Part shown: positions 1 through 11,978 of the stretch, one piece after another
Numbering within the stretch: position 1 is the first letter of the stretch
Layout of the letters: each line of letters begins with the position of its first letter
Origin: Karstenula rhodostoma CBS 690.94
Lineage: Eukaryota; Ascomycota; Dothideomycetes; Pleosporales; Didymosphaeriaceae
Assembly: GCA_010093485.1 (NCBI GenBank)
Contig: MU001501.1
Location: 1,071,052-1,135,051, forward strand
DNA: 64,000 nt
Direction of reading: 5' to 3'
Program-made: the position numbers and the translations under genes
The notes under the pieces: model-generated
Database searches by the model: none
What the model was told of the DNA's origin: nothing
Seen by the model: only the letters and a program-made list of their open reading frames with translations

Positions 1-342
1 TGGAGCGTGAAGACTCAATTGATGTATCTTTCAAAGCCCAAAAAAATGCGCGCCACCTATCACGCACTGCCACCTAACCACCTCACACCAAGGCAATCTC
101 TATCTATGCGAGTAGACAAACGGGGTATGGGGATGTATCCGAAAGCATAAGACTCAATGATAATAAGACAGCCCACGACCAGGACAACCCCAACATAGGG
201 AACTTCTTGTCGCTGCTTTCATGGACTGCAACGAACCGGCACAGTTGGAGACCTGGGATCACAGTCCGCAAGGTGCAACCCTCCTCGAGAGCCCTTGGCG
301 CGACAAGGTAACGTTGCTCTCGGGAGTAGGCGATGTACCATC
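1..342. other. 3' flank of asf1
   Basis: No gene is visible. This is the downstream flank of the minus-strand asf1, and the window edge may cut a neighbour. Confidence 0.5.
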
Positions 343-1336
343 CTAATGGACCATGACATCTGGGTTTGGTTGAGCGGGCTGTTTAGGGTGGCTCTGGTCG
401 CCGTTCGCAGGGCCAGCATCATCCATCTCCATATCGTCACCACCCTCCTCCTCAAGCTCCTCCTCTTCCTCATCATCGCCTTCACTGTCCTCGATGTCTT
501 CGCTGCCAGCCTCCGAGGCAGCATCGTCGTCTGCAGCTGGGACAGCAGTCTCGTCTGCTCCGGCCATGGCGGCATCTTCGCCCTCAGCAGGAGCAATACC
601 CTCAGCATCCTCTTCCTCTTCTTCTTCTTCCTCCTCTTCGATGCCGTACTGGTCACCATCCGCATTGAGATCGGCCTCGGGCTGATCAGGGGGGAACTCG
701 GGTGGTGCCTGCTCCTCGGAATCCCTGTCACGGTCAGTGCTGCTGTTGTCTAGGTTACAGTTGGGATCCGCGAGTCATACCATTTGATCGCAAAGCGGGT
801 CACTCGAGGCTTCTCAGCCAAGATGTTTCTCCGCACCTTCTCGATGATCGGCTTCGCCGGAGGCTCAAGCTGCAAGGCCTCATCTGTGTATTCGTTGTTC
901 ACGTAGTATCCAACACGCACGAATTCGCGGTCGTCGTAGCTGCAGCTGAGGAGAATGACGGTGACGCCAATGATCTCGTTGTTGGGGATGCGCGATAGGT
1001 CTGGAGGGTCGGCGCGGAACTCGAATTTGTTCACACCCACGGGGATGGGTCCGACGAGAACGGAGTCAAGCTCCTGGTCATGCTCGTTGCTGGTAAAGTC
1101 AACGTGCTGATGCTAAAGAAGTCCGAAGCGGGGCACGTACGATGTTGCAGAGCCGACGTAAGTGAGCTTCCACTCGAGGTCTGCGGCTGGTCAGCAGCTG
1201 GTATAACAAGTAATAATTCAGTATTACCTTTTTGCAGCGACTCGTGGCACTCAAAGGTGATCAGGAACTCGTATGGCGCGTCGAACGTTGTCGGGTTGTT
1301 CTTAACCTCGACGCCGAGGAGCGAGACGATAGACAT
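343..1336 (-). CDS. asf1: Histone chaperone ASF1
   Basis: ASF1 binds H3-H4 and hands it to CAF-1 or HIR during replication-coupled and replication-independent nucleosome assembly; it acts in the nucleus. I read four exons: 1336-1228, 1180-1141, 1089-782 (through 781) and 724-343. The introns are 1181-1227, 1090-1140 and 725-780, all GT-AG and all keeping frame. The product starts [15 protein letters not shown] and carries the family core, including [31 protein letters not shown] and VGYYVNNEY. After the globular domain comes a long acidic tail rich in Glu, Asp and Ala, typical of fungal ASF1. The ATG at 1336 gives the conserved N-terminus. The family call is certain; the only doubt is a base or two at the splice sites. 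Confidence 0.95.
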
Positions 1337-1917
1337 GCTGAGAGATGTGGGGCAAGTAACGCAAGGTTGAGTATATAATGCAGTTTTGCTGTAGAAACTG
1401 GTTGTCTTGATACGAGTGGACGGGAGAGGAGTCGAGTGTTTGTTGTGACGGGGGAAAGAGGCGGTGGACGTGCGGCATAAATACAGAATTGGCGGGCGCC
1501 AGTTAGCAGGCCAGACCCATGCCGCGGCGCGAACGCCAACGCGTCGCGAGAACTTAAGTCACGTGCTTGCTGGAACCCCCCGGGATTGTAGAGTTGAGAC
1601 GACTTCATGCTCGTCACTTTCAAAACAAAGCATTTTATCATATAATAGACAGGATTCTCACTACAGTGCATACGACCATAACACTAAAGGCCGGGCACCG
1701 CTCTCTTAGGCGATCGAGGCATAGCAAGGTAGGTAAAGAAGACAGCATATTAAATCCCTCAAAAGTGCATCAGACCTTATATACCTGCAAACTTCATCAT
1801 GGCGCACCTGCTCAATGATCAAAACACGATCTCAAAGGGCGCTCGTATAGATTCAATGCCGTTCAACTATTATGACCCGAGGACTCATACAAAACGCCAC
1901 CAAATGCACATGCATAC
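1337..1917. other. Intergenic: asf1 promoter and atg22 3' side
   Basis: No supported gene. It holds the upstream region of asf1 (pyrimidine/purine-rich near 1420-1460) and the 3' flank of atg22. The ORFs here are short and resemble nothing. Confidence 0.5.
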
Positions 1918-3954
1918 TCACTGATGCTGGTATCCTTGCTCATAATCTTGATCTACCACCATATCTTCTTCTCCTTCTTCCTCTTCCTCTTCTGTGATAA
2001 CTTCCGCAGCGGCAATATCCTCCAACTTGCGAGCCAGTTCAAGGCCTTCCGCCCGACCTCGCTCCACGTCGACAAGCATCATGATTGGGAAAGGGAGACC
2101 GATAAGAACGGCGAGGAACCAAAATGCCTAAAACATCATCAGTATAGCAGGGGGGTGGGGTCAGGTTAACCCAGATGATAAACTTACGGGTCTTATCTCG
2201 CCATAACGATCCGTGATTGCGCCCACAATCGCCGGTCCAAACACACTGCTACCTTTGTCGGTGATGGCGTACAGTGCATAGAAGGCCGCTTCATAGCCCG
2301 GTGGAATCAGCTCGCCGAACAAACTCCTGCAGTAACTGCTCAATCCGCCCAGAACGAAGCCGTACACTGCTCCCAAGGGGTACATTTCCCATTGCTGCTG
2401 TAGGCCAAAGACGCCGAGGCGTTGTATGGCTGGGATATATCCGAGTAGTCCGTACATGGGGATTAGCTCGAAGAGGAGAATGCATGCAAGAATCGTCTGA
2501 CTAGGCCGAAGGCGCAGGTAGATGCTGATGCGGGCCCAAGTGATGGCGCCGATGACGCCGAAGATTGTAGCGATTACGTTAATGAGGGCAAGCATGGCGT
2601 AGGACATGCCCAGAGTCGTCTTCGCGAATAAGACGGCAGTGCCAGAAACTGTGGCAATGGAATCACTTAGGAGAAACCAGGCTGCTAAGAACAGCAATAC
2701 ATCTTTCAGGTATCGTGCATGCTTGACTGTTCGGCCAAGCGACTTCCAACTGTATGTAAAGTAGGCGAGGCCAGTGCCAAATGATGACTTCGATGAGGCA
2801 ATGTGCAGTGGGGGCCCAGGGCGGGGGCGCAGCCACATGGCTGTTGGAATGGTGAAGACAAACCACCACGCGCCGATTATGAAAAGGACAAGGCGGAGAC
2901 CAAAATTTGAGCTGCTGAATGCGATTACGACAAGGATACCTATCGTCTGGACGAGCAAGGCGGCTATGTATCCGATGGCGATGCCGTAAGAAGAAATTTT
3001 GGTGGACAACCCAAGTTCCTGGGAGGGTGCTGCGCGCGAGATGGGATTGGGGACTGTGAGATCGTCTTCGGACTGTATGCGCGGAAGGAGTGCTGTCGTT
3101 ACGTCGAGGACGTTGTCCATGACATCCTCGTCGTGAGCGAGTTGATTAGAATAGTGAGCCTCTTGAGTTATGTCTGGGTCATCGAAGTCCTCGTCGCCCA
3201 AGTAGCTTGAATCTGGCGACACGTCGGCGTACTGAATAGTCGGGTGAAACCTTACAAGCAACGGCAAGAAAGAGTTCAAAAGCACGAAGCTGGCTCCGAA
3301 ACACGTATTCGCAATGATGGCCAGCACCGCGCCCAAGACATAGACCTTTGGTACGATGGGCAGAAACAGCATGGTCGCGGTGCTTCCTATGAAGGCGAAC
3401 CACAAGAGAAAGGTCTTGCGAAAGCGGCCGTGGTCTGCCGCGCCAGACATGGAGATTATAAGCAGTGCTTGGATGAGGACGGATATTGAAAAGGTGTACA
3501 TGGCGAAACTGGCCGTGTTTATTTCGAGGCCGAGCAGCCTGACGATGCATTGTCCCCTGTCTTCGTTGGGGGAGAATATGGAGTATGTGGGTGTTGTGAT
3601 GCGGGCGTTTTTGCATGGCTGGGTAGGGTCGCGGAGTAGGAAGCCGTTCTCGCGGGCGAGCTGCTCCAGGGTGACGGGGATGAAGCTGCCGATGCCGCAG
3701 ACGACGAAGACCTCTGCAGCCCAGCCATACATGTAGAAGCCAGACAGCTCTTTGTCGCTGGTCAGGCGCACGTCCTCGCCCTCATAGTGCGGCGGGGAGC
3801 GGTCGGAGGACATATCTGCGTAATCGTCGGATATGCTCTGCTCGTCGTCCGCTTCGTTGCTGGGGGAGAGCGAGGGGGCGGAGGCTTTGGACTGATGCGA
3901 CACATCGCGGTCGAGCGTTGGACGAGGTATGAAGTCAGGCACCCGGGGAGTCAT
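1918..3954 (-). CDS. atg22: Vacuolar amino acid effluxer Atg22 (MFS fold)
   Basis: Atg22-family proteins sit in the vacuolar membrane and export amino acids released by autophagic breakdown. The first exon (3954-2188, 589 codons) encodes a hydrophilic Ser/Asp-rich N-terminus, then the family signature [20 protein letters not shown] at about residue 77 and a polytopic membrane protein. The large hydrophilic loop in the middle is also typical. A GTAAGT...TTTTAG intron (2128-2187) joins the second exon (2127-1918), which adds [20 protein letters not shown] and an acidic Glu-rich cytosolic tail ending at the TGA at 1918-1920. The total is about 658 aa, somewhat longer than many Atg22 proteins because of the loop and tails. 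The intron matters: reading through it ends the protein inside the last membrane segment. Confidence 0.93.
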
Positions 3955-5035
3955 TGCGGCGCGCGGGAGGCGGGCGCTGCTTGGCGGCTGCAGTGCGTGT
4001 CACCTAAAACTTGGAAACATGGCGACTCGAGCCGCGGGCAGACAGACAGTGGAGCAAGGGAGGGCAAGGGAGGGCAAGCAGAGAAGAAGAGCAGAGCCTC
4101 CAGGAACAGTAGCACGGCGGTGAGCAGACGGCAAGTGTGGAGGGGCTGGAGTCGCTTGCTTGGGCCTGGGGAAACTCGGGTGATGTAGACTGGTTGGGAA
4201 GCATGTGACATGGCCAAAACACGACGTCTACGCGCATGCCCACACCCGCGACGGGGCATCCGAGAGTTATGCATGCCTTGGTGAGAGCACGCGCGGTTAT
4301 GCAGGTCGCAGGTCGCAGGTCGCAGGTCGCAGGTCGCAGGTAGCAGGTAGCAGGCGGGCGGCAGCGCCAACTCACATGCAGCCTTCGCTTCTTCGCGTCT
4401 TCGCTTGTGGCCAGCCCTCGTGGCTGGTGGGATTAGTCATTGACCCGCTGTCCCGTTTGATGGCCGCGATTCAGGGCTTCGTCACGCCTACGGCCCGCTC
4501 GAGCCTTGCATTCTTGCAACTCCTCACTACACCACCAAACCTCACACCGCAGCCGCCCTCTCCCTCCATACACCCACATCCACACCCACGCGCGCCCCGC
4601 CGCACCCACGCCGTTGCGACCGACCGTCGAGTGCACTCCCGCCGGCTGCATTGCGCAGGCGCCGTCGCTGCCCACCGAGCCTACATACAATGCAATAGCC
4701 GCACCCACGGGCTCTCTCACCCGCCACCCCTGCACACACGCACCGCATCCCCCCGTGCTGGCCAGCGCCCGAGACCCGTCCTTTGGAGGGTTGACCGCGC
4801 GCCTTTGCCTCCCTCGTAACCACCCGCCTGCGACAACCACCCGCGCCCGCAGACGCGACTCTGGAGGCCGCCCCCCCAAACCCGCTCTGCAAGGCTCCCG
4901 GCTCTCCGGTGATTCAGCCAGCTCAAAATACAGTCGACGCAACCACTCAAGCGGGCGGAGCGAGATAGTGGGGAGGCTGCGGAGAGCAGCAGGGGCGGCG
5001 CGCGCTCCCACGGGCTGCAGGGCTGGGACCAGACT
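3955..5035. other. Divergent promoter region atg22/med14
   Basis: No gene is supported; ORFs on both strands are C/A- or G/T-rich shadows. It holds the heptamer array listed separately. The 500 nt before med14 are strongly pyrimidine/CA-rich, like a TATA-less fungal housekeeping promoter. Confidence 0.5.
4301..4354. repeat. Heptanucleotide tandem array GCAGGTC/GCAGGTA
   Basis: Five exact copies of GCAGGTC are followed by two of GCAGGTA and a partial unit, in the shared upstream region of atg22 and med14. Confidence 0.95.
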
Positions 5036-8000
5036 ATGCCAGGCATCTTGAAGATGAACAGCAGTGCGAACGGAGGCCTAGGCGCAAGAGACGTGGAGAG
5101 CAAAAAGCGCGCTCATGACGGCAAGATGGTCAATGGCGAGCGACCCCTTGTCAGGAAAGACTCGCCCGCAAGCGCACCCGCTGTCAAAACCCCTTCGTAC
5201 AATGGCAGCGACGCAAACGGGGCTATACACGCCGCCAACCAGATAGCACAGCTTCCACCCGAAATAGCCCACGTTCCCGTTGAGGCGTACCACTCCCTCT
5301 CGAAACTGATTCAACGAATCTCCCAAGAAACCTACAACGAGCTCTCTGAAACCCTTGTGCAGATGAGGGAACTGAAAGCGCCTCAAATCAATGGCAATAT
5401 TCCGAACGGACTTGGTCTGCCGAACCCACAAGATGTGGAAATCAGCAAACAAAAGAAGCTCCTGCTCCTGAGATTTGCGCTCGACAATAGAGCAAAGTTC
5501 ATCAAGCTGCTGGTACTTACCGAATGGGGCAGGAAGTCATCAGCGGATCTGTCTAAACTTATCGATCTTTTCGGGTGGGCCACGAAACAGAGATACGGCC
5601 AGGACCATATCAGCGACCAGATCGAATTCATGAAATATGTCATGAACGATGCAAGACAGCTGAACCCTGATATTACGACCGCACTCGAAATTTTGGGTAC
5701 GGGGAAGGCAGAGTGGATACCTGATGTGAGTAACCCCTCTTCTCTGCACGGATGAGACGCTAATCATCTACAGATGGGGTTTATCCCGCCTCCCCCAATG
5801 ACAGCAGAGAAGGCGCTCAAGCTGTTGCGATATATGAACATCTCACTCTCCACCCGTTTGATTGTCCATGAAAAACTCCCACACCAATTGTCTAAATGGC
5901 GGATAGGAGATGGCCGCGTAACCTTTATCCTGGACGGCGAGTTCGAATTCGACCTAATGTCGTTCGTCGAAGATTCCTCGGATCAGTTCCACTTCATCGA
6001 TATGAGGTTGCTATTCTCTCCAGCACCAGTGATATCGGCAGATAGTCGTTTCTTCAATCGCCTCAAACTAGGTGTGGATAATCTGCTTCGAGAGGAAGGG
6101 CTAGAGGCCTGCTTCGGCTATCTTCATAACGTCACGCTTTCCCACAAGATTTTTATACTTTCCACACAGGTCAACGATCTACTCCGGACGGGGTGGGCTG
6201 GTTCACTTCGATCCGAATTCGCGCATCGAGTGCTCTGGATCCAATACTGGTTGAACAGGCCTGGGAGGAAGAGCTGGATCGAGATCGGTGTTGCCAGCAA
6301 CAAGCCCAAAGATGGAAAAGTAACATGGCGAGGTCCTCCAATACCGTCAATAACTGTGCGTTGGTTCCGCGAAGGTGTGCATGTCCAGGACGTTGACCTT
6401 GATTTTGATTGGAACCATCTGTCCGTGGAGCGTATGATGAAGCGGGTCATAGCCCTGCATGTTGGGCACCTCTTACGAACTACACATCAGGCTTTTAGCC
6501 CCAATGTGATTGCACGGCCTATTTTGTCGGATACTGAACCCTCGGACAGCCGGCTGGCTGTTTCCATCGGTTCCAAAGAAAACACGACCAACCTTTCTAT
6601 CGAACCCATCACGGGTAAATACACTCTAAGCCCAGCTACTCCTCTCTCAACCCCCGCAGAGAATGCGATCAATCGCTCCCTCGAGCCAGCAGCAACAAGC
6701 AACACAATAACGCAAATTCTGGCCCGCTCGATTCTGGAATTAATTCAACGATATGCACAACAGCTTGGGTGGCAGTCTGTTGCGCGTCAAGCTCTGCGTA
6801 TGGAGGTTGTAAAAGCAGCAGTGGACTTGAATGTGCTGAGATTCACACTCTTTTGGCCGAGGGGCTGGTCAACAAACACAGCTCTCGTCGCAATCGTGGA
6901 CGCTACTGGCGAATCATGGTGGATATGCGAGATTGGCGAAAAGGGATCTACCATCGTGCACGCTCAAAGGATCGCCATTGAACGCATAGACGGCCGTCCG
7001 CCTCCAATCAATCGCCCGACGCTGTCACGCATCGAGCGAGTAGCGGTCCACCAACTGGCCTACTCTATTACGGCGCGTGCTCTTGGAAAAGAAGGCAAAA
7101 CATACAGCCTCCGCTACGAAATTGAATCGCCACGGCGTCCGGCGTCATTGGACGGTGTTGTACGGGGTTGGGCGTTGCATGTCAGAACCTCAGAACTCCT
7201 CTCTTCAAAGACAGGAGACAACTCTTGGCTGATGCCTGCGATGCAAATCACGGGGCATGGCTTCCGCTCTGATTATCGCAATCTCTGGCACATTGCAACC
7301 GGCACTATGGTATCCGAAGTTGCTGCGGACATGCAAAAACTCATGTCTGCGTCACCACAAGCAAACTTCACATTTTCAGAAGGTGGAAAGTTCTCGATAC
7401 TTCTGTCTACGCCGTTTGGACACGAAGTTGTCAGTGAGCTGAAAGCTCGGTTACGAGACCTGAATCGTCTACGCTCCTTCGCAACTACACTCGAGAAGCG
7501 TAAGATGCTGCTCGAGTCTTCGTCGCTCGAGCAGGTTGAGTTTCAATATAGCCAAGGGCTTTCCGTGAGGGTCTTCTTCGGCACGGGAACAGACATTCAG
7601 GTCAAGTTTGGAGACAGGAATCCTCACAATCGCATACATAGCTTCCTCACAGACATGATCAATGATCGGTCACCTGGTCTTTCACAGTCGTCGCCCGGGG
7701 ACAACAATGGTCTGGATCGATTCTGCGCGGCTCTCATCTGGTCCCGACCTCTTTTGACGGTCCTCGACGAACTTGAAAGTCGGACACCCGGCAATGTCGA
7801 CAACCCCGCTGTACACGTGCATGCTCTACGCACTTATCGCATTACTTACACTAACCCGCCGTGCTCTTTTGATATCAAACTCAAGCTCAAGGACGACCGA
7901 ATGCTGTGGGACATCGAAGACAACGAGGGCAAGCCAGCAGACTTGCGGCCAAAGAATGAGCGCAGTCCCAATTTCAAACGGTTAGATACCTTGAAATCCG

Positions 8001-8302
8001 CGTTGCAGAATTTGTTTCGGAAACGAGACGAGCGTTGGTGGGGAGTACGCACAGGCATCATTGCTGATATCGATGGGGTCCCGGATGCGCTGAGGAAATT
8101 GAACGAAGCCGTCATCGGCTGCTACGTTGAGGGTGGAGTCAAACAAGAGGTCGGCGACAACAACGCATCGATCAGTGCACCTGCCAGGCAGCCAAACTAC
8201 CCCAATCCGGCCAATCGGCCCAACGGCGACGCTCCCATAAACGTTAAAAAGACCCTGGCTGGGCGAGGTGGCGGCAATCACGAGGTGATTACAATCGACT
8301 AG
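5036..8302 (+). CDS. med14: Mediator complex subunit 14 (Rgr1)
   Basis: MED14 is the scaffold subunit linking head, middle and tail modules of the Mediator coactivator of RNA polymerase II. Exon 1 is 5036-5725 and exon 2 is 5774-8302; the 48-nt intron 5726-5773 (GTGAGT...CTACAG) leaves 1,072 aa. After a low-complexity leader of about 80 residues comes the conserved N-terminal MED14 region (LPPEIAHVPVEAYHSLSKLI, then an alpha-helical stretch with LVLTEWGRKS and GFIPPPPMTAEKAL). The rest is the long, less conserved repeat-like body. The length matches fungal Rgr1. An in-frame ATG at 5051 is an alternative start. It is transcribed away from atg22. Confidence 0.94.
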
Positions 8303-9118
8303 GAAGCGACTGACTGAGTGTCTTTCTTGCTTAATTCTTATATGAGCGTGTATTGCATTTCCGGGGGTGGGGAACCTTTACGGAGTTTTTTAAAAGGCAG
8401 TGGCACTTTTGCGCATTTGGATTTGGTTCGCTTGGGGATACCTTTGGGTGAGGAGTAGTCTGCCGCTGATCGCCCGGCTTTTTCCGGACGACGGCAATGT
8501 ATCATAGACTTTTAGGGGGTATGGCATGGAAGGCTTTGTATGATAGAGCCTAATGGCCCGGGTCCAGTGGACTAGCTGGGTCGCGTAATGAACGAATACA
8601 TCAATACAGTGGATATTCAGAGTAGTCCGCCTTACCCAGATTTCTAAGCGTGTTTATGTGTTGGTGTGCCTGGCAGTGGAGCTTGTTTTCTCACTCCCCT
8701 ATGCTTGCTCGCAGTGAATGAGGCTTGCGGTCGTTAGGAGTTGGTCTACTGGGTGTGGCTAGACAAGAGTTGCTCAAAGTAAAAGTAACAACAACATATT
8801 GTGGGTATTCGCTGTACATGTGTCGAAATAACGTTGGGTCGTATGCAGCGAAAGCGGTTGCAATTGCATTGTGCACATGCTCCTCCATTACAACATAGAA
8901 AATGACTGCTGGTTTGCTCGAATCAAGTTCACACGCAGGAACCGAGACAATAAGACAAGCCCGACGATCAACCATCCATAAACCGTGTACGCAAAAGGAA
9001 GCCCGCTCAGCCCTCCACTACCAAGTCGGCTATCTGGTACATTATTACAATCTTACAACCTAACCCAAGCCACCCAACCAACCTCCCCCATTCTACAGCA
9101 CCACACGCCTTCCCCGAC
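8303..9118. other. Convergent intergenic region
   Basis: This separates the 3' end of med14 from the 3' end of the minus-strand small gene. I see no gene and no repeat. Confidence 0.5.
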
Positions 9119-9493
9119 TCAGCGCAACGTCTGCTTCAACTGCCCCACCTTGCTCCCCTCGAGCATACTCGTATCCAACCCCTCCCTCTGCATCTCCTGT
9201 ATGCGCTCCTGCTTCCGCTCCTCCATGCGCTCGAGATTCTCCTTCAGCGCAGGCGGCACGTCCTTTTCTTTCTTCTCGTGGTGGAAGGGTTTCTTGATGG
9301 CGTCGACGATCTTGGTGATGGAGGAGCGGCGCTGGGGCGCGCTGCTGTCGGGTTTTGCGTCTACGGATGATCCGTGAGATTCCTGTATTACGAATGGTGA
9401 GGTAAGGGGGGTGTTACCTAGGAATTCAGGAGATGGGCCGGAGGAGGGGTCGGCCGTGGTTTTGTTGGTGGTGGTCGCGGGGGTGTTGTCCAT
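9119..9493 (-). CDS. Small conserved-looking hydrophilic protein, function unknown
   Basis: A 124-aa product without signal peptide or membrane segment. The N-terminal third is Thr/Ser/Pro-rich and looks disordered. The second half is charged and predicted helical (RRSSITKIVDAIKKPFHHEK, then MEERKQERIQEMQREGLD) and ends in VGQLKQTLR. The RRSS motif is a plausible basophilic kinase site. A 36-nt GT...AG segment near 9383-9418 could be a very short intron, but the frame is open without it. I do not recognise a named family; the charged, non-repetitive second half suggests a real gene. Confidence 0.6.
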   Translation of the reverse strand: MDNTPATTTNKTTADPSSGPSPEFLGNTPLTSPFVIQESHGSSVDAKPDSSAPQRRSSITKIVDAIKKPFHHEKKEKDVPPALKENLERMEERKQERIQEMQREGLDTSMLEGSKVGQLKQTLR

Positions 9494-10173
9494 TGATGGT
9501 TTGCGAGTACGTGGGATTTGTGGAGCGGGGTTTCAGAGGGTGGAGGTGGTATGGGCCGAGCACATGGTTGAATCCGAGGGGGTAAATATACAGTGGTGGT
9601 GATAAAGAGGTGCAATGTCATCATGAGGCTGTGTGATATGCGCGTATGCGAGGATGAGCAACATTTCGAGGTCTTGTGATTAGTAGGCAGAACTGCGGGG
9701 TAGCTGTAAGCAAGCTTATCATTGGCATATCGTCAGGTGTTTGGTGAGCGATTCGGGCCGGTTTTAATGGGCGCGGGATGGGAGGTATGGAACGGAGAAA
9801 CTACTGGCTGTTGCGTGAAGGATATCATCGCTGGGACTGGGTATCGGATCATTCCGATCGTTCGACAGCCTTCGACGTAACGCCTGCACAATTGCAGTGG
9901 CTCGATTATAGAGGTGGTAGCCAGGGATTTGGTTCTGCCCATGCTTAATGAGAAGCATTTCCAATCACCTGATCCACATCGACGCGTGGACCAGCTGTAT
10001 GATCAATGTCGGACCACACGGTTCGGATTCTCCGGGAATGAGATCGCCTTCGGTAGACTCTTTGCCTCTATCGATGTGCCTCCTAGCTCGGGGTCCACCA
10101 ATCTCCCTTCCATTGTGAGCTTCGTGCCAATGTCTCATTATCTTTCTTGCACCAGATGGCAACTCGTCCAGCT
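9494..10173. other. Intergenic
   Basis: Upstream region of the small minus-strand gene and 3' flank of rmi1. No supported coding sequence; the ORF on the plus strand over rmi1 is a shadow. Confidence 0.5.
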
Positions 10174-10875
10174 TCATCCATTCCCAGCCTCGCCCGAAAT
10201 CTTGGCAGCGTTCATGAGCCGCTCTTTCTTCCCCTCTCTCCACGCCTTGTCAAGCGCGTCCATCTTGCCGCCCAAGATCTGCACATTGGCAGGCTCTATC
10301 ATAGCAACGGCCCTCCTGACATCAGTGTTTCGCAGCAGAAGCTTCGCGCCCATGGCCATGTCAGTATTGACCCCTTGGATGCCGCGCAGATCGATCGCAT
10401 AGATCTTTGCACCCTTTGCGTCTTGCAAGAGAAGCTTGAAGGGGCCTCTGCTGTGCACGGCGGGTGCGACTGTCCCACCATCATGCTCATCCTCGACGAC
10501 CCGCACGATCTCGCGGCCTTTTGTTGTCTCGCCGCGCTCTTTGGCCTCAATCTGCTCGACCTGTGCCCAGCGCGAGAGGCCAATGTCTTCGATGTCAAGT
10601 ACTTGGCAGACGATGGGGCCGGCAATGATGCGCGTTTGCGTTCTCGGGTTGAGAACGTCTTGAGGAAATACCGTGTGTGATGGTGGTTGCAGCGAGGTGG
10701 TGAGATCGGTGGCGAGCAGGCGGAAGAGGGCTGTCTGCTTGAGTGCAGGCAGCGGCGTGTTCGGACGTGTGCCGGAGACGAAGCTCTGGAGCCATGCAGC
10801 GGCGGGATAGAGGTGTCTGCTGTTCAGGTGCTGTGTGAGTTCTGCTGTGAGGTTATTTGCCATGCTGGCGATCAA
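10174..10875 (-). CDS. rmi1: RecQ-mediated genome instability protein 1 (Rmi1)
   Basis: Rmi1 is the OB-fold partner of topoisomerase III and the RecQ helicase (Sgs1/BLM) that dissolves double Holliday junctions. The product is 233 aa, uninterrupted and near the usual fungal length. It has the helical N-terminus (LNSRHLYPAAAWLQSFV), the start of the OB fold (GPIVCQVLDIEDIGLSRWAQ) and the conserved KLLLQDAKGAKIYAIDLRGI and MAMGAKLLLRNTDVRRAVAM stretches. The insert in the fold is acidic and short. A second ATG four codons in (MANNL) is equally possible as start. It is divergently transcribed from vps51, about 250 nt apart. Confidence 0.9.
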   Translation of the reverse strand: MIASMANNLTAELTQHLNSRHLYPAAAWLQSFVSGTRPNTPLPALKQTALFRLLATDLTTSLQPPSHTVFPQDVLNPRTQTRIIAGPIVCQVLDIEDIGLSRWAQVEQIEAKERGETTKGREIVRVVEDEHDGGTVAPAVHSRGPFKLLLQDAKGAKIYAIDLRGIQGVNTDMAMGAKLLLRNTDVRRAVAMIEPANVQILGGKMDALDKAWREGKKERLMNAAKISGEAGNG

Positions 10876-11129
10876 TTGGTCGTGTGACTGCGCGGCTACT
10901 GTGTGTGCAGAACGATGTCTGCTCCTGTGTAGTGGAGGAGTGCAGCGAAGTGGGTCACAACGCGTCGAACGCGGGGCAGGTAGCTTCCTGCTAGGCCAGC
11001 CCTACGCGGCTTGCGGCTTGGCATCGGTGAATGTTCCGCGCAACCTCACCATCCTCTTTGTACCAGGCCATACATCGACAATCTGCGCCAACGTACCGGA
11101 CCGCCCATTCACGCCCCCACAAGGTCAGA

Positions 11130-11978
11130 ATGTCTACCATAGCTTCGCCGCGCCCAAGCTCTTCCATACGAAGCCCGTCCTCCACCCGCGCCTCCTTCGA
11201 GTCGTCCGCTAGACCACCTTCGACCACGCGACGGAACCGCGCCGCGCTGCGCGACTACTATGGCCTCAAAGCTGCAAAAGACAACGAGGCGAAGATATCC
11301 GAAGAGTCGACGAGGACAGAACTTGCCCACGAAGACGACGAGACTTTGACCGAGCTCGATGCCACCGATTTCGATGCCGATGCATATGTGAACAACCTGC
11401 TAGCGAAGGAAGGTCTGAAGGGCGTGCTCAGAGTAGAAGCAGACCTAGTGTCGCGTATGTCCCGATAGACTCATGTGCCAGTCGAGCCTCGCTGACCACG
11501 CCCAGAAATCCGGAATCTCGACAGCGACCGCAAGTCCCTCGTCTACGATAACTACTCCAAGCTCCTCTCTGCAACCAGCACCATCCGCCGCATGCGCGGC
11601 AACATGGACCCCCTCGCACCCACCACACACACCCTCGGCCCTGCCATAGCACACATCGCAGAGACGGCCGCCTCGCTCTCATCCTCGATGCAGGCACTAC
11701 CCGTGAGGCCGCAGGGCCTGGGCATTGACATACAAGTCGAGGGCGAAGACAAAAGCAAGGCAGAAGCAGCCACGAAGCAGAAGCAGAAAGACACCGTGCT
11801 CTGGGTCTTGGACACGCCAAGGAGACTGCAAGAAATGATCGACCAGGAGCAAGACGAAGAGGCGGAGCAGGAGTGGGAAGACATGAGCAAGATACTGGAC
11901 AGGTGGGATGTCGTTCCGGGCGTCCAAGAGCTGAGGCAAAGATGTGAAGCTATCATGCAAGAAGAAGAATCCGAGTGA
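11130..11978 (+). CDS. vps51: GARP/EARP tethering subunit Vps51
   Basis: Vps51 is the small subunit of the GARP complex, which tethers endosome-derived vesicles at the trans-Golgi. Exon 1 (11130-11454) has a Ser/Arg-rich N-terminus and the signature ALRDYYGLK, then DADAYVNNLLAKEGLKGVL. The intron 11455-11505 (GTATGT...CCCAG) joins exon 2 (11506-11978), which continues IRNLDSDRKSLVYDNYSKLL and has a helical C-terminal half with an acidic end. The total is 265 aa. I chose the ATG at 11130 because MSTIASPRPSS directly precedes the conserved motif; an in-frame ATG at 11031 would add 33 residues. Confidence 0.93.

Noticed and set aside
9914..10680. Plus-strand frames of 162 and 177 codons
   Set aside because: They lie antisense over rmi1, whose conserved protein explains the open frames.
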